Below, in pieces: positions 11,943 to 22,633 of a stretch of DNA of 64,000 bases (position 1 is the stretch's first letter; each line of letters begins with the position of its first letter). This DNA comes from Nitrosomonas ureae (lineage in GTDB: Bacteria; Pseudomonadota; Gammaproteobacteria; Burkholderiales; Nitrosomonadaceae), in contig NZ_LT907782.1 in the NCBI RefSeq assembly GCF_900206265.1, positions 2,108,001 through 2,172,000 of the forward strand, read 5' to 3'. A program made the position numbers and the translations under genes. The notes below the pieces were generated by a model. That model searched no databases, was not told the DNA's origin, and saw only the letters and a list, made by a program, of their open reading frames with translations.

Positions 11943-12395
11943 TTAGCTCTGTACCCACGGCAGCCCTGCCACTTTCCAACCGGATACCTTGCCGCGCTGA
12001 CCGCTGTCATCCATATCGCCTTCAAATCCTTCGAGGATGTTATAACAATCGGTAAAACCGCTTTGTGTGGCCATAATAGCGGCCTGATTCGAGCGCGAAC
12101 CACTGCGACAGATGAACAGTACCGGCTGCGATTTATTGGTAAGGCTTGCGAGCCGGCCGAGAAAATCTGCGTTAGGTTGCATGCCGGGATAAGCGCGCAA
12201 TTCAATTTCTGTTGCGCCGGGAATGCGTCCGACCCAGTCCAGTTCAGCGCGGGTGCGCACATCGACCAATTGTGCGCGAGTCGATTCTTGTAAAATTCGA
12301 TAAGCTTCCATCGGGAGTAATGCGCCTTTGTAGGGAAGCTCCATTTCTTCGGCGCGTTGATGCGCTTTTTCCAATATGGCTGCGGTAGTTTCCAT
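11943..12395 (-). CDS. rhodanese-domain sulfurtransferase
   Basis: Single rhodanese domain, 150 residues. The active-site loop reads FICRSGSRSNQAA, so the catalytic cysteine is present, and QLVDVRTRAELDWVGRIPGATEI is the usual CH2A region. An N-terminal helix of about 35 residues precedes the domain. The substrate is unknown; such proteins carry persulfide sulfur. It is convergent with uppP and divergent from the pseudouridine synthase gene, sharing a palindrome-rich promoter region with it. Confidence 0.88.
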   Translation of the reverse strand: METTAAILEKAHQRAEEMELPYKGALLPMEAYRILQESTRAQLVDVRTRAELDWVGRIPGATEIELRAYPGMQPNADFLGRLASLTNKSQPVLFICRSGSRSNQAAIMATQSGFTDCYNILEGFEGDMDDSGQRGKVSGWKVAGLPWVQS

Positions 12396-12420
12396 AAAAT
12401 GCTCCTGATAATGTTATTAA

Positions 12421-12456
12421 AAACGATCGTTTGATTACCTTTATAATAAAGGTAAT
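12421..12456. promoter_or_regulatory. two perfect palindromes in a divergent promoter region
   Basis: AAACGATCGTTT (12421-12432) is immediately followed by an 11-bp perfect inverted repeat, ATTACCTTTAT and ATAAAGGTAAT, around one central base (12434-12456). A TATAAT hexamer (12442-12447) lies inside the second palindrome. The block separates the divergent rhodanese and rlu genes and looks like an operator over a promoter; the regulator is unknown. Confidence 0.55.
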
Positions 12457-12502
12457 GCAAATTTCCCATTCATTCTTTTTACTACCAACATTATAACGCT
12501 TC

Positions 12503-13243
12503 ATGGAGAAAATTCGCTTATCAAAACTGATGTCCGAACAAGGCCTATGCTCGCGCCGTGAAGCGGATCGCTATATTGAGTTGGGATGGGTGTTTGTCGA
12601 TGGTGAGCAGATTTCCGAGCTGGGCACTAAGATTTATCCCACACAAAAGATCAAATTGAACAAAGCGGCGCAAGCGCAGCAAATCAGTCTGGTTACAATC
12701 TTGCTCAACAAGCCGGTTGGCTATGTGTCCGGGCAGCCGGAACCGGGTTACCGGCCGGCTATTGTGCTGATCAAACCGGAAAATCAGTTTATTCCCAAGC
12801 AACCGGCGCAACCAAACAAGCGATTTCAGCCGTCGCATTTAAAAAACCTAGCGCCTGCCGGGCGTCTGGATATCGATTCGCAAGGTTTGCTGGTGTTGAC
12901 ACAGGATGGACGCATTGCCAAGCAACTGATCGGTGAGGATTCCAATATCGAAAAGGAATATCTGGTGCGGGTTGAAGGTGTTTTACCGAGGGAAAAACTG
13001 GCGCTGCTGAATCATGGGCTTAACCTGGACGGCCAACCATTGAAACCGGCAAACGTGACATGGCAAAATCAGGATCAACTGCGCTTTATCCTGCAGGAAG
13101 GAAAAAAACGCCAAATCCGCCGCATGTGCGAACTGGTTAATCTGAAAGTGACCGGCTTGAAGCGGGTGCGCATCGGCAAAGTCAAACTGGGTAATCTACC
13201 CGAAGGCCAGTGGTGTTATCTGGAAGAGGGTGAGAGGTTTTGA
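12503..13243 (+). CDS. RsuA/RluB/E/F-family pseudouridine synthase
   Basis: Converts a specific uridine in rRNA (or tRNA) to pseudouridine. The 246 residues comprise an S4 RNA-binding domain ([21 protein letters not shown]) and a catalytic domain with the motif [18 protein letters not shown] that carries the catalytic Asp. The [11 protein letters not shown] and [13 protein letters not shown] blocks are typical of the family. [10 protein letters not shown] segment resembles the RluF branch, the best but unproven specificity guess. The next gene starts 31 bases downstream. Confidence 0.88.
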   Translation: MEKIRLSKLMSEQGLCSRREADRYIELGWVFVDGEQISELGTKIYPTQKIKLNKAAQAQQISLVTILLNKPVGYVSGQPEPGYRPAIVLIKPENQFIPKQPAQPNKRFQPSHLKNLAPAGRLDIDSQGLLVLTQDGRIAKQLIGEDSNIEKEYLVRVEGVLPREKLALLNHGLNLDGQPLKPANVTWQNQDQLRFILQEGKKRQIRRMCELVNLKVTGLKRVRIGKVKLGNLPEGQWCYLEEGERF

Positions 13244-13274
13244 CAATGATTCCTTGAAATCAGTGAGGGTGCCG

Positions 13275-13502
13275 ATGTATCAGCGGTTACGGGTTGTACT
13301 CAAAATTCCTGCGTATCAGCTTTTATACTACTACGAGGGTGAAGTCGATACGGTGGCGGCGGCAACCACGGATGGCCGCATCATTCATTTCCCGGCCAAT
13401 GTGTTGCGTTCCGTGGTACAGAACCAAGGCGTTTATGGCACGTTTGAACTGGTTTTTGATGAAAACCATAAATTCGTGTCGATCCGTCGCATCGGCGATT
13501 AA
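13275..13502 (+). CDS. DUF2835-family small protein
   Basis: A 75-residue protein of unknown function. The pattern IPAYQLLYYYEGEVDTVAAATTDGR, then IHFPANVLRSVV and GVYGTFELVF, fits DUF2835, which is common in beta- and gammaproteobacteria. I take the ATG at 13275 because GAGGG lies just upstream and it gives family length; an earlier in-frame start would overlap the preceding gene. Probably co-transcribed with the pseudouridine synthase. Confidence 0.8.
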   Translation: MYQRLRVVLKIPAYQLLYYYEGEVDTVAAATTDGRIIHFPANVLRSVVQNQGVYGTFELVFDENHKFVSIRRIGD

Positions 13503-13611
13503 CGATAATCCGGCGCCCCTGCTTTCAATGCTCAAGCGCGTGCGTTACACTCTTTCATTATTGTTTTAAGTATTTATAACCTTTTTTTCATCAAATACGA
13601 TAATTTAACTC

Positions 13612-15276
<1,665 letters not shown>

Positions 15277-15329
15277 TATTCGGGTCTGCCTTCTACCCGC
15301 AGAGAGAACGATAAAAAACGGAAAGCAAT

Positions 15330-15590
15330 ATGCCAACAATCAGCCAATTTTTTGGGATAGTGATCCAAATGTTTTGGCGGGAACATGGCCCACCGCATTT
15401 TCATGCACTGTATGCGGAATACGAAGCATTGATTGACATTCGAACACTGGAAATCATTAAAGGTAGTCTACCGAAACGTGCACATGCTCTGGTATTGGAA
15501 TGGGCAGTACAGCATCGAGCTGAATTAATGGAGGATTGGAACCAATGTCAACAGAAACAATTACCCAAGAAAATTGCGCCGCTGGAATAA
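15330..15590 (+). CDS. DUF4160-domain protein
   Basis: An 86-residue protein with the DUF4160 pattern: PTISQFFGIVIQMFWREHGPPHFHA, then YAEYEALIDIRTLEIIKGSLPKRA. The HGPPHFH motif is near invariant in this family. Such genes are usually paired with a DUF2442 gene, as here, and are often listed among putative toxin-antitoxin-like pairs. The molecular function is not established. Its 3' end overlaps the next gene by 46 bases. Confidence 0.85.
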   Translation: MPTISQFFGIVIQMFWREHGPPHFHALYAEYEALIDIRTLEIIKGSLPKRAHALVLEWAVQHRAELMEDWNQCQQKQLPKKIAPLE

Positions 15591-15865
15591 CAGCGTCGGC
15601 ACCATGGCGCGTACGCACCGTTACTGTGCTGCCTAATTATTGTCTCTCTGTTACCTGTAACGATGGTACGACCGGTATTGTCGATATGTCGCAACTAATT
15701 TCCAGCGAACTGGCGGGTATATTTGCTGCGCTGCAAGATAAAAAATTATTCAATCAGGTTCGCATAGAACTCGGCGCACTCACTTGGCCGAATGGCGCAG
15801 ACCTTGATCCGGTGTGGGTACATGAAGAGATTGGGAAAAATAAAGTGTGGTGTGTTCCGAGCTAG
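15545..15865 (+). CDS. DUF2442-domain protein
   Basis: A 106-residue partner of the DUF4160 gene. The DUF2442 core reads VRTVTVLPNYCLSVTCNDGTTGIVDM, then LTWPNGADLDPVWVHEEI. An ATG at 15545 with GGAGG about 10 bases upstream is preferred over an in-frame TTG at 15536. The overlap with the preceding gene implies translational coupling. Function unknown. Confidence 0.82.
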   Translation: MSTETITQENCAAGITASAPWRVRTVTVLPNYCLSVTCNDGTTGIVDMSQLISSELAGIFAALQDKKLFNQVRIELGALTWPNGADLDPVWVHEEIGKNKVWCVPS

Positions 15866-15878
15866 GTGAGAATAAACT

Positions 15879-16733
15879 ATGACTACCGTAGGATTTCCTA
15901 TTGAAAACTGGTTGCTTGAACTTCCATTGTATACAGCTGTGACAGTAGATTCAGGGGTTGAAAAAGCAATTCAAGCAATTCTTTTGTATGGAAAAACAAT
16001 CGATAGCTATTGCCCAGAATGCGAGAAAAATGCAACATTCCATGCTATTGTTTCTGAATCTTCTCAAAAGTTGTTGAAAGAGCAAGCTCTTAATAGAACG
16101 GTTGTCTCTCCAACAAGAATTACAAGATTTTCACCGATAAAAGACAGTATTTGGAAACTGCCAGCTTTTTCTAAAGCGATTGAATGTACACGAGCGAAAC
16201 ACATTATCTATTTTCATTTTGTTTCACGGAACAGTTCTATTATCAAAATCGGGCAATATCCTTCTTTAGCTGATTTGGCGATTGGTAATACTAAACAACT
16301 TAAGGAGGTGCTTGGTGATGATCGACTAAAGGAGTTTAATAGAGCAATAGGCCTGACTGCGCATGGAGTTGGTATCGGTTCATATGTGTATTTGCGAAGA
16401 GTATTCGAATTTTTAATTGAAGAAGCACATCAAGAGGCTAAAAAAGAGACTGATTGGGATGAGAGAGATTATCAGCAAAGAGTAATGAAAGAAAAAGTTT
16501 CCAAGTTAAAAAATTTTCTTCCTTTATTTATTATTCAACACCCTGAGCTTTATAGCATCCTAAGTCGTGGAATTCATGAATTAACGGAAAAACAGTGTTT
16601 AGATAGTTTTGAAGCTTTAAAAGAAGCAATTCTTGTTATTGCACAGGAGCGTCTACATGACCTTCAAAGAAAGAAACGTTATAGTGAAGCTAGTCGGGCA
16701 ATTAAATCGGTATCGAATAAGATAGCAGATTAA
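15879..16733 (+). CDS. protein of unknown function with a CxxC pair
   Basis: A 284-residue soluble protein I do not recognise. Visible features are SYCPECEKNATFHA near residue 45 (a possible half zinc knuckle), a probable beta-rich middle (HIIYFHFVSRNSSIIKIGQYP), and a helical, highly charged C-terminal half with KKETDWDERDYQQRVMKEKVSKLKN broken across residues about 187-211. The gene is clearly AT-richer than ettA before it and the oxidase after it, suggesting horizontal acquisition. It lies 13 bases after the DUF2442 gene and before a Phd/YoeB relic. Function not assigned. Confidence 0.7.
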   Translation: MTTVGFPIENWLLELPLYTAVTVDSGVEKAIQAILLYGKTIDSYCPECEKNATFHAIVSESSQKLLKEQALNRTVVSPTRITRFSPIKDSIWKLPAFSKAIECTRAKHIIYFHFVSRNSSIIKIGQYPSLADLAIGNTKQLKEVLGDDRLKEFNRAIGLTAHGVGIGSYVYLRRVFEFLIEEAHQEAKKETDWDERDYQQRVMKEKVSKLKNFLPLFIIQHPELYSILSRGIHELTEKQCLDSFEALKEAILVIAQERLHDLQRKKRYSEASRAIKSVSNKIAD

Positions 16734-16900
16734 ATATGTTTTTAATATTCTTGTCATCTCTTGCAACTCATTGAGCTTAAATATTCGATACATAAAATCG
16801 GTTTAAAAGTTATCGATCTGATGAGTAGGCTCGGATCGATTTCAACATTCGTAACCTAAATTTTGCATGCTAAGCTATCTAATTTTTAAATGATATTCCT

Positions 16901-17152
16901 ATGAGTACTATTAGTTACGCGATTGCGCATGCCAATTTAGCCAAAATAATGGAGCAAGTTTGCAATGACCATGCACCAGTGATTATTACACGCAAAAGAG
17001 AAGCGCCCGTAGTAATGATTTCTTTGGAAGATTATCAGGCAATGGAAGAGACAATTTATTTGTTGCGTTCTCTTGCCAATGCATGGAATTTACTGGGGTC
17101 CATTGCTGAGCTTGAAGCAGGGAAAGGTATCAAGCAAGAATTGATGGAATGA
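16901..17152 (+). CDS. Phd/YefM-family antitoxin
   Basis: An 83-residue antitoxin of the YefM type. The N-terminal dimerisation/DNA-binding part reads TISYAIAHANLAKIMEQVCNDHAPVIITRKREAPVVMISLEDYQAMEET across residues 3-51, and the acidic C-terminal tail would normally wrap YoeB. The toxin gene that should follow is broken, so this is probably an orphan antitoxin. Its last codons overlap the yoeB start by four bases, the normal arrangement. Confidence 0.88.
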   Translation: MSTISYAIAHANLAKIMEQVCNDHAPVIITRKREAPVVMISLEDYQAMEETIYLLRSLANAWNLLGSIAELEAGKGIKQELME

Positions 17153-17466
17153 ATCTGATTTTTTCCTCCAAAGCTTGGGAGGATTATCCCTACTGAACAG
17201 TCTTGCTCAGTCATTGCGCATCCGTTTTTAGTCAGTATCCAACCAAAGCCCGTTTTTTTATCCATCCTATTGGCACTTTTCAGCGCTATGGAGTAGGACA
17301 TTTCTCTTATCTAATCAGTGACAATCTTCTTTATCATCCTCAACGCAACCTGTGTACTATATGCGGTATTAACGGTTCACGGGTGGTATGTTGATCGAAT
17401 CAACAAGTGAAACGAACTGTGCGTTGGTTGAGTAATGATGAATTGGATAGTGGGGATATTGGATGA
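17149..17466 (+). pseudogene. decayed yoeB-type toxin
   Basis: The ATG at 17149 overlaps the antitoxin stop. The first 15 codons read MNLIFSSKAWEDYPY, almost the YoeB consensus start, and then hit a TGA at 17194. About 200 bases later, shifted frames give W-x-x-x-RINK and then RTVRWLSNDELDSGDIG (ending at 17466), resembling the YoeB C-terminus around WSRRIN and HRLVY. The relic thus has an early stop, extra sequence and frameshifts. The 3' match is my own by-eye comparison and is weaker than the 5' one. Confidence 0.65.
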
Positions 17467-19034
17467 TCACAGTTAGGTTTTTTCCTTTTGCGCAGCGAGA
17501 AAGGTATCTGAAAGCGCTGTTTTTTTTCAGCTTGATGTGGCTGCTGCCGGGATTCGGTGGCGTGTCATCGCCCGTTGCGTCAGAGTCAACGGCGCATAGC
17601 GAGGGCGAATTTGGTCCCATACATGATTGGCCGATTATTCCCACGGCCATGATGCTTATGCCGGATGGAAGGGTGTTTGCATACGGTTCCAATACGAATG
17701 GTACGCAAGGCGGTAAAATGCATTATGTGATTTGGGATCCATCGATGGGAACCGGGATGGATGCATTCGAAGTATTACCCAATACGACTGATACTGATAT
17801 TTTTTGCGCGGGGCAAGCGCATATTCCTGGGAGCGGTCAGGCGCTCATCCTCGGAGGTGATGCGCGGGTAAATAATATTCGAAACTATGCCAATAACGAT
17901 GTAAATATTTTTGATCCCGCTACGGATACGCTAGTGCGCCAGACCCAAAGCATGGCGTTCAAGCGTTGGTATGCGACGGCGGTTACGCTTCCCAATGGTG
18001 AACATGCTGTGCTGGGTGGGCGCAACGATAGGTTTTATAAAGGAACAAAAAAGATTCCCGCAACGGTGGCTACATTTTCACCGATACCTGAAGTGCGCGC
18101 GGTTGATGGGAGTTGGCGCACGCTCAGTTCGGCATCCAGCGATTATGCATATGGTGCATTGGGAGCTGCCTCTTGGTTTTACCCAAGAGCTTGGGTCAAT
18201 CCTCAGGGAAATCTGTTTATTCTTGCCCCCGACGGAAAGATGTATAGCCTGGATACCTCCGGTGAGGGTGTGTTGATGAAATACAGCACTAAGATTGAGC
18301 CGAGCCAAGCCAGTTTATCGAGTGTGATGTATGCGCCTGGAAAGATCCTTACCATCCGTAAGTATCGTAAAGCAGTTATTGTTGATCTCAACGATCCTGT
18401 TAAACCTGCGGTTTCTGCCGCAGGTTATTTGGTAAAAGACCGCCAGTTTGGCACGGCAACCGTGCTGGCGAATGGCCAGGTTTGGGTCAATGGCGGTTCA
18501 TCGACAGGTAACGATTTGGGGGGTGCCGCGCTGGATACGGAACTATGGGATCCGGATACGAATACATGGAAAACCGTTGCAAGCGCGGCCACGGCGCGTT
18601 TGTATCACTCCGCGTCCCTTCTGCTTCTGGATGGAACGGTAATTACCGGGGGTGGCGGTGCGCAAGGCCCGTTGACACAGCTCAATGGTGAGATTTATTA
18701 CCCGCCTTATTTATTCAAGACAGATGGCAGCGGCGAATTTGCGCTGCGCCCGGATATTATTGATGCGCCGACAACACGGGTAAGCTGGGATCAGCAATTT
18801 TCAGTCGAAGCGAGCGAAAGCATTGCAAGAGTAACATTGGTACGTGCTGGCGCAGTCACGCATGCATTTAACCAGGAAACCCGGTTTTTTGATCTGCCGG
18901 TTTCAGAGGCGGCAAACATCGTGACGGTGCAGTCACCCGCATCACCCAATCTAGCGCCACCGGGTTATTATTTGCTATTTGTCTGGAATGCCTCGGGGGT
19001 TCCTTCCATAGCGAGAATTATCCAAATAGGGTGA
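17463..19034 (+). CDS. copper-radical oxidase, galactose/glyoxal oxidase-like (DUF1929)
   Basis: A 523-residue protein with an N-terminal hydrophobic export or anchor segment (about 16-38), a Kelch-type beta-propeller and a C-terminal DUF1929 E-set domain. All residues expected for the Tyr-Cys copper-radical site can be placed: Cys115 (DIFCAG), Tyr170 (KRWYAT), Tyr381-His382 (ARLYHS) and His467 (VTHAFN). Family members oxidise primary alcohols or aldehydes to aldehydes or acids with H2O2 release; bacterial GlxA-type proteins act at the cell surface. The substrate here is unknown. The ATG at 17463 overlaps the end of the yoeB relic. Confidence 0.88.
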   Translation: MITVRFFPFAQRERYLKALFFFSLMWLLPGFGGVSSPVASESTAHSEGEFGPIHDWPIIPTAMMLMPDGRVFAYGSNTNGTQGGKMHYVIWDPSMGTGMDAFEVLPNTTDTDIFCAGQAHIPGSGQALILGGDARVNNIRNYANNDVNIFDPATDTLVRQTQSMAFKRWYATAVTLPNGEHAVLGGRNDRFYKGTKKIPATVATFSPIPEVRAVDGSWRTLSSASSDYAYGALGAASWFYPRAWVNPQGNLFILAPDGKMYSLDTSGEGVLMKYSTKIEPSQASLSSVMYAPGKILTIRKYRKAVIVDLNDPVKPAVSAAGYLVKDRQFGTATVLANGQVWVNGGSSTGNDLGGAALDTELWDPDTNTWKTVASAATARLYHSASLLLLDGTVITGGGGAQGPLTQLNGEIYYPPYLFKTDGSGEFALRPDIIDAPTTRVSWDQQFSVEASESIARVTLVRAGAVTHAFNQETRFFDLPVSEAANIVTVQSPASPNLAPPGYYLLFVWNASGVPSIARIIQIG

Positions 19035-19085
19035 GGAGTCAATTATTATTCATGCCGCGATTTATTACCGCAGATAGGATCTCGT

Positions 19086-19415
19086 GTGAGCGACATTAAA
19101 GAAATCACCCAGGCGCTCCTTAAATTTCGTGATGAGCGGGATTGGGCGCAGTTTCATAATGCCAAGGATCTTGCATTGGCGTTGAATATTGAGGCTGCAG
19201 AATTGCTCGAGGCTTTTCTGTGGAAAGCTTCCGAGCAAGCGGATATCGATAAGGTAAGGGAGGAACTGGCTGACGTTATCGCATTTGCTTTGCTGTTGGC
19301 GGAAAAATACGATTTGGATGTGAAGCAAATCGTACTGCAGAAAATTGAGCAGAATACACTGAAGTATCCGGTTGAAAAATCACGAGGTAGTGCGAAAAAA
19401 TATACCGAATTGTGA
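19086..19415 (+). CDS. MazG-like nucleotide pyrophosphohydrolase
   Basis: A 109-residue all-alpha NTP pyrophosphohydrolase of the RS21-C6/dCTP pyrophosphatase branch. The metal-binding pattern is visible as EAAELLEAF followed by EELADVIAF, and RDERDWAQFHNAKDLALALNIE is typical of the small MazG-like proteins. It starts with GTG at 19086 and follows the oxidase gene by 51 bases. Likely role: removal of non-canonical or excess dNTPs; the substrate is inferred from family only. Confidence 0.87.
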   Translation: MSDIKEITQALLKFRDERDWAQFHNAKDLALALNIEAAELLEAFLWKASEQADIDKVREELADVIAFALLLAEKYDLDVKQIVLQKIEQNTLKYPVEKSRGSAKKYTEL

Positions 19416-19427
19416 ACGTGTGGCCAA

Positions 19428-20573
19428 TTATTGGGTGGTAAGCCGCCACAGCGATGTAAGTTCCGCGTTACGGGCAGTATGCAGTGGGTCACGGGTATCC
19501 GAAACACGCGGATGATGCGGTTTCACATCCGATTTACCCAGAACTTTCAAATGAGCTGCATCAATTGCGGTCAGCAATTCCTCGCGCGTGCGCAAGCCCA
19601 GATGTTCGGCAAAATCAGACAGGATCAGCCAGCCCTCACCTCCGGGCAGCAAATGCGCGTTGAGTCCCTGCAGAAATCCGCGCAGCATACGGCTATCCGG
19701 ATCGAAGATGGCATGTTCCAACGGTGAGCTGGGACGTGCCGGAATCCAGGGCGGATTACATACGATCAGTGCCGCTTGCCGTTGCGGAAAAAGATCGGCT
19801 TGCACTAATTCAACCTGATTTAGCATATTCAAGCGCGTCAGATTGTCACGCGCGCAGTTCAATGCGCGCGTATCCTGATCGGTTGCGGTGATATTCCGAA
19901 CTCCCCGTAACGCGAGCGCTGCCGCTAATACACCGGTTCCGGTGCCGATATCAAATGCTGTGGATTCTGTTGCCAGCAGTTCGGGAATCGGCGCTTGAGC
20001 AATCAATTGAACATACTCGTTGCGAATCGGCGCAAAAACCCCGTAATGCGGATGAATCGCGACACCCAATGCCGGAATCTGAATGCCTTTTTTGCGCCAT
20101 TCGTGCGCGCCGATTAATCCTAGCAATTCACGCAGTGATGCGACGTAAGGTTCCGTGTTTGAATCATTAACTTCGAGACATGCAGCATGCACATCGGGTG
20201 CGCGGCGCAACGGAATACTGTGATCGGCGTTAAAAGGAATCAGCAGTTTTTCCAGTATGCGGGCGCGTTGCGATTGTGTCAGGCGATGGCGGTGAAACGC
20301 CTCGGCGGGTGATGTGGCCGATTGTTTCGGTTTTCCCGATTTTATTTTATCGGCACGCCGTGCCATGGCGTGCAACAGTTGACGCGCATTCTGGAAATCC
20401 CCGCGCCAAAGCAATGCGGTTCCTTCGCATGCCAGCCGGTAGGCGCTATCTGCGGGCATGCGATCATCAATAACCTGTACCCGTTTCGGTGCGGGTAACC
20501 CTTTTTCCGAACGCCAGCGTGCGGACTTCTCCCCGTCCGTCTCCTGCCAATGAATAATGGAATCCTCATTCAT
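19428..20573 (-). CDS. class I SAM-dependent methyltransferase, RlmG/HemK-like
   Basis: A 381-residue methyltransferase. The SAM site AFDIGTGTGVLAAALALRG is followed by the catalytic NPPW tetrapeptide (IVCNPPWIPAR) typical of enzymes methylating exocyclic or amide nitrogens. A long N-terminal region of about 200 residues carries no recognised motif. The ATG at 20573 is preferred over a TTG further upstream. The target could be rRNA or a protein; not resolved. Confidence 0.75.
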   Translation of the reverse strand: MNEDSIIHWQETDGEKSARWRSEKGLPAPKRVQVIDDRMPADSAYRLACEGTALLWRGDFQNARQLLHAMARRADKIKSGKPKQSATSPAEAFHRHRLTQSQRARILEKLLIPFNADHSIPLRRAPDVHAACLEVNDSNTEPYVASLRELLGLIGAHEWRKKGIQIPALGVAIHPHYGVFAPIRNEYVQLIAQAPIPELLATESTAFDIGTGTGVLAAALALRGVRNITATDQDTRALNCARDNLTRLNMLNQVELVQADLFPQRQAALIVCNPPWIPARPSSPLEHAIFDPDSRMLRGFLQGLNAHLLPGGEGWLILSDFAEHLGLRTREELLTAIDAAHLKVLGKSDVKPHHPRVSDTRDPLHTARNAELTSLWRLTTQ

Positions 20574-20784
20574 CACGATAGTGGCGGGGCGATAAGTCGA
20601 GCAACGGAATAACAATATAAAACCATGGAAGAATTAGAAACTTATTGGTGATTGTTAAGATTTTGAAGCCAATTCGTATTATACTCGCTACCGAAATTAG
20701 ATTGATGGCAGTATCCTTCATCCCTTTGCCTTGATAGTCATACCCGATACGGGATGACAAACCGATAACCCTCCTTGGAGTTTT

Positions 20785-22122
20785 ATGTCTTTTGCTACTT
20801 TCGGCTTGTCCGATGAAATTATCCGTGCCGTCACTGAACGCGGCTATACCGTACCTACACCCATTCAAAAACAAGCTATCCCGGCCGTCCTGACGGGTGG
20901 TGATCTGTTGGCGGGAGCGCAAACCGGTACCGGCAAAACGGCAGGTTTTACCTTGCCGATCCTGCATCGTCTTTCTGATAAAAGTGTTAAAGGGCCATCC
21001 GCTGGACGGCCTCCGATAAGGGCGCTGATTCTGGTACCGACGCGGGAACTTGCGGCGCAAGTGGAAGAGTGCGTGCGTGATTATGGTAAATATTTAAAGT
21101 TGAGTTCAATGATGATGATTGGCGGTGTGAATATCAATCCGCAAATTACCCGCCTGAAAAGCCGCGTGGATATTCTGGTCGCAACACCGGGACGCTTGTT
21201 GGATCATGTCCAGCAAAAAACATTGAGTCTGTCACAAATTGAAATCCTCGTGCTGGATGAAGCCGATCGCATGCTCGACATGGGGTTTATCCGGGATATC
21301 AAGAAAATTCTCGCCTTGTTGCCCAAGCAGCGGCAGAATTTATTATTCTCAGCGACTTTCTCGGATGAAATCCGGGCGCTGGCGGATAGCCTGCTCAACC
21401 AGCCAGCCTTGATTGAAGCGGCACGCCGTAATGCAATTGCCGATAAGGTCACACATGTGGTGCATCCGGTGGATCGCGAACGCAAACGCCATCTGCTGGC
21501 GCATTTGATCAAGCAGCATGGCTGGTCGCAGGTGCTGGTATTTACCCGTACCAAACACGGCGCCAACAAACTGGCGGAATTTCTGACCGCTGATGGTATT
21601 CCTGCTCTGGCAATTCATGGCAATAAAAGCCAAACTGCACGTACCACCGCATTGGCCAAATTCAAGACAGGCAGCCTGCAAGTTCTGGTGGCTACCGATA
21701 TTGCCGCGCGTGGCATTGATATCAATGAATTGCCGCATGTGGTTAATTTCGAATTGCCCCAGGTGCCCGAGGACTATGTTCACCGCATTGGCCGGACGGG
21801 CCGTGCCGGAGCGGAAGGGGATGCCGTATCGCTGGTGTGTGTGGATGAATTCAAGTTGCTCACGGCAATCGAAAAACTGATCAAGCATGAATTGCGCAGC
21901 CAGGTGATTGCCGGTTTTGAGCCGGACCCCCGTATCAAGGCCGAACCCATTAAGAATGGCCGTGGCGGCGAGTCGCGTGGTGCAGTGTCTTCACGTCATC
22001 CACCAAAAAATTCAGCAAACAAGAAAGTGGCGGCTAAAAAGCCTGCGGGTGCTGGTTTTGCACCACCGCCCCGTCAACGTTTTGCTGAGCCTCGTCGAGC
22101 GTCCGGGGGGCGAGGGCGTTAG
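20785..22122 (+). CDS. rhlE: DEAD-box RNA helicase RhlE
   Basis: ATP-dependent RNA helicase in ribosome assembly and RNA turnover. In order: Q motif ([14 protein letters not shown]), Walker [29 protein letters not shown] box ([13 protein letters not shown]), SAT, and the second RecA domain with ARGIDI and [10 protein letters not shown]. The C-terminal 70 residues are basic and low complexity, as in RhlE. A good SD precedes the ATG (CTTGGAG). It is divergent from the methyltransferase gene. Confidence 0.93.
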   Translation: MSFATFGLSDEIIRAVTERGYTVPTPIQKQAIPAVLTGGDLLAGAQTGTGKTAGFTLPILHRLSDKSVKGPSAGRPPIRALILVPTRELAAQVEECVRDYGKYLKLSSMMMIGGVNINPQITRLKSRVDILVATPGRLLDHVQQKTLSLSQIEILVLDEADRMLDMGFIRDIKKILALLPKQRQNLLFSATFSDEIRALADSLLNQPALIEAARRNAIADKVTHVVHPVDRERKRHLLAHLIKQHGWSQVLVFTRTKHGANKLAEFLTADGIPALAIHGNKSQTARTTALAKFKTGSLQVLVATDIAARGIDINELPHVVNFELPQVPEDYVHRIGRTGRAGAEGDAVSLVCVDEFKLLTAIEKLIKHELRSQVIAGFEPDPRIKAEPIKNGRGGESRGAVSSRHPPKNSANKKVAAKKPAGAGFAPPPRQRFAEPRRASGGRGR

Positions 22123-22162
22123 TTCGGTACTCAAGAGGTTTGAAATCGAGGGATTGCGGACT

Positions 22163-22633
22163 TTACGGGCCTATTGCCGGAGTGAGCGGAATTCCGCGCA
22201 GCTTGAAGCCGGGCTTTAAGCCACGTGCTTTGAACCAGCCCTGGTTCATTTCCAGCGCGTAGCGCACCGGTTGGGTGGAACAGTGCGAGCGCTCGCTCCG
22301 GGGTTGCATGTCGCGCAGATTGACGATGGCGCCATCATCCCCGATAAAAGCGATGGTCAGCGGGATGTGCGTGTTACGCATCCAATAGCAGCGTATTTCC
22401 GGTGCCTCGTACACGAATAACATCCCTTCGTTGATCCCCATCTTCCGGCGATACATTAAACCGGTGCTTTGCTGCTCGTAAGTGCGTGCAACCTCGGCTT
22501 GTATCACATGCATGCCGGCTGTCAGCTCAACCGTTGGCAGGCGCGGTTGCGCGGCGTTTTGCGCGCTAGCAGGGCTGATAATCCAGAATCCCCATGCGAA
22601 TGCGATGCAATGTCGCAGCAGATTCTTAATCAT
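22163..22633 (-). CDS. exported DUF192-family protein
   Basis: A 156-residue protein with a cleavable signal peptide (ends near SPASAQ). The DUF192 core reads GLMYRRKMGINEGMLFVYE, then YWMRNTHIPLTIAFIGDDG and VRYALEMNQGWF. The function is unknown; the fold is a small beta barrel. The start overlaps the RND pump stop by four bases, so it is the last gene of the efflux operon. Confidence 0.87.
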   Translation of the reverse strand: MIKNLLRHCIAFAWGFWIISPASAQNAAQPRLPTVELTAGMHVIQAEVARTYEQQSTGLMYRRKMGINEGMLFVYEAPEIRCYWMRNTHIPLTIAFIGDDGAIVNLRDMQPRSERSHCSTQPVRYALEMNQGWFKARGLKPGFKLRGIPLTPAIGP

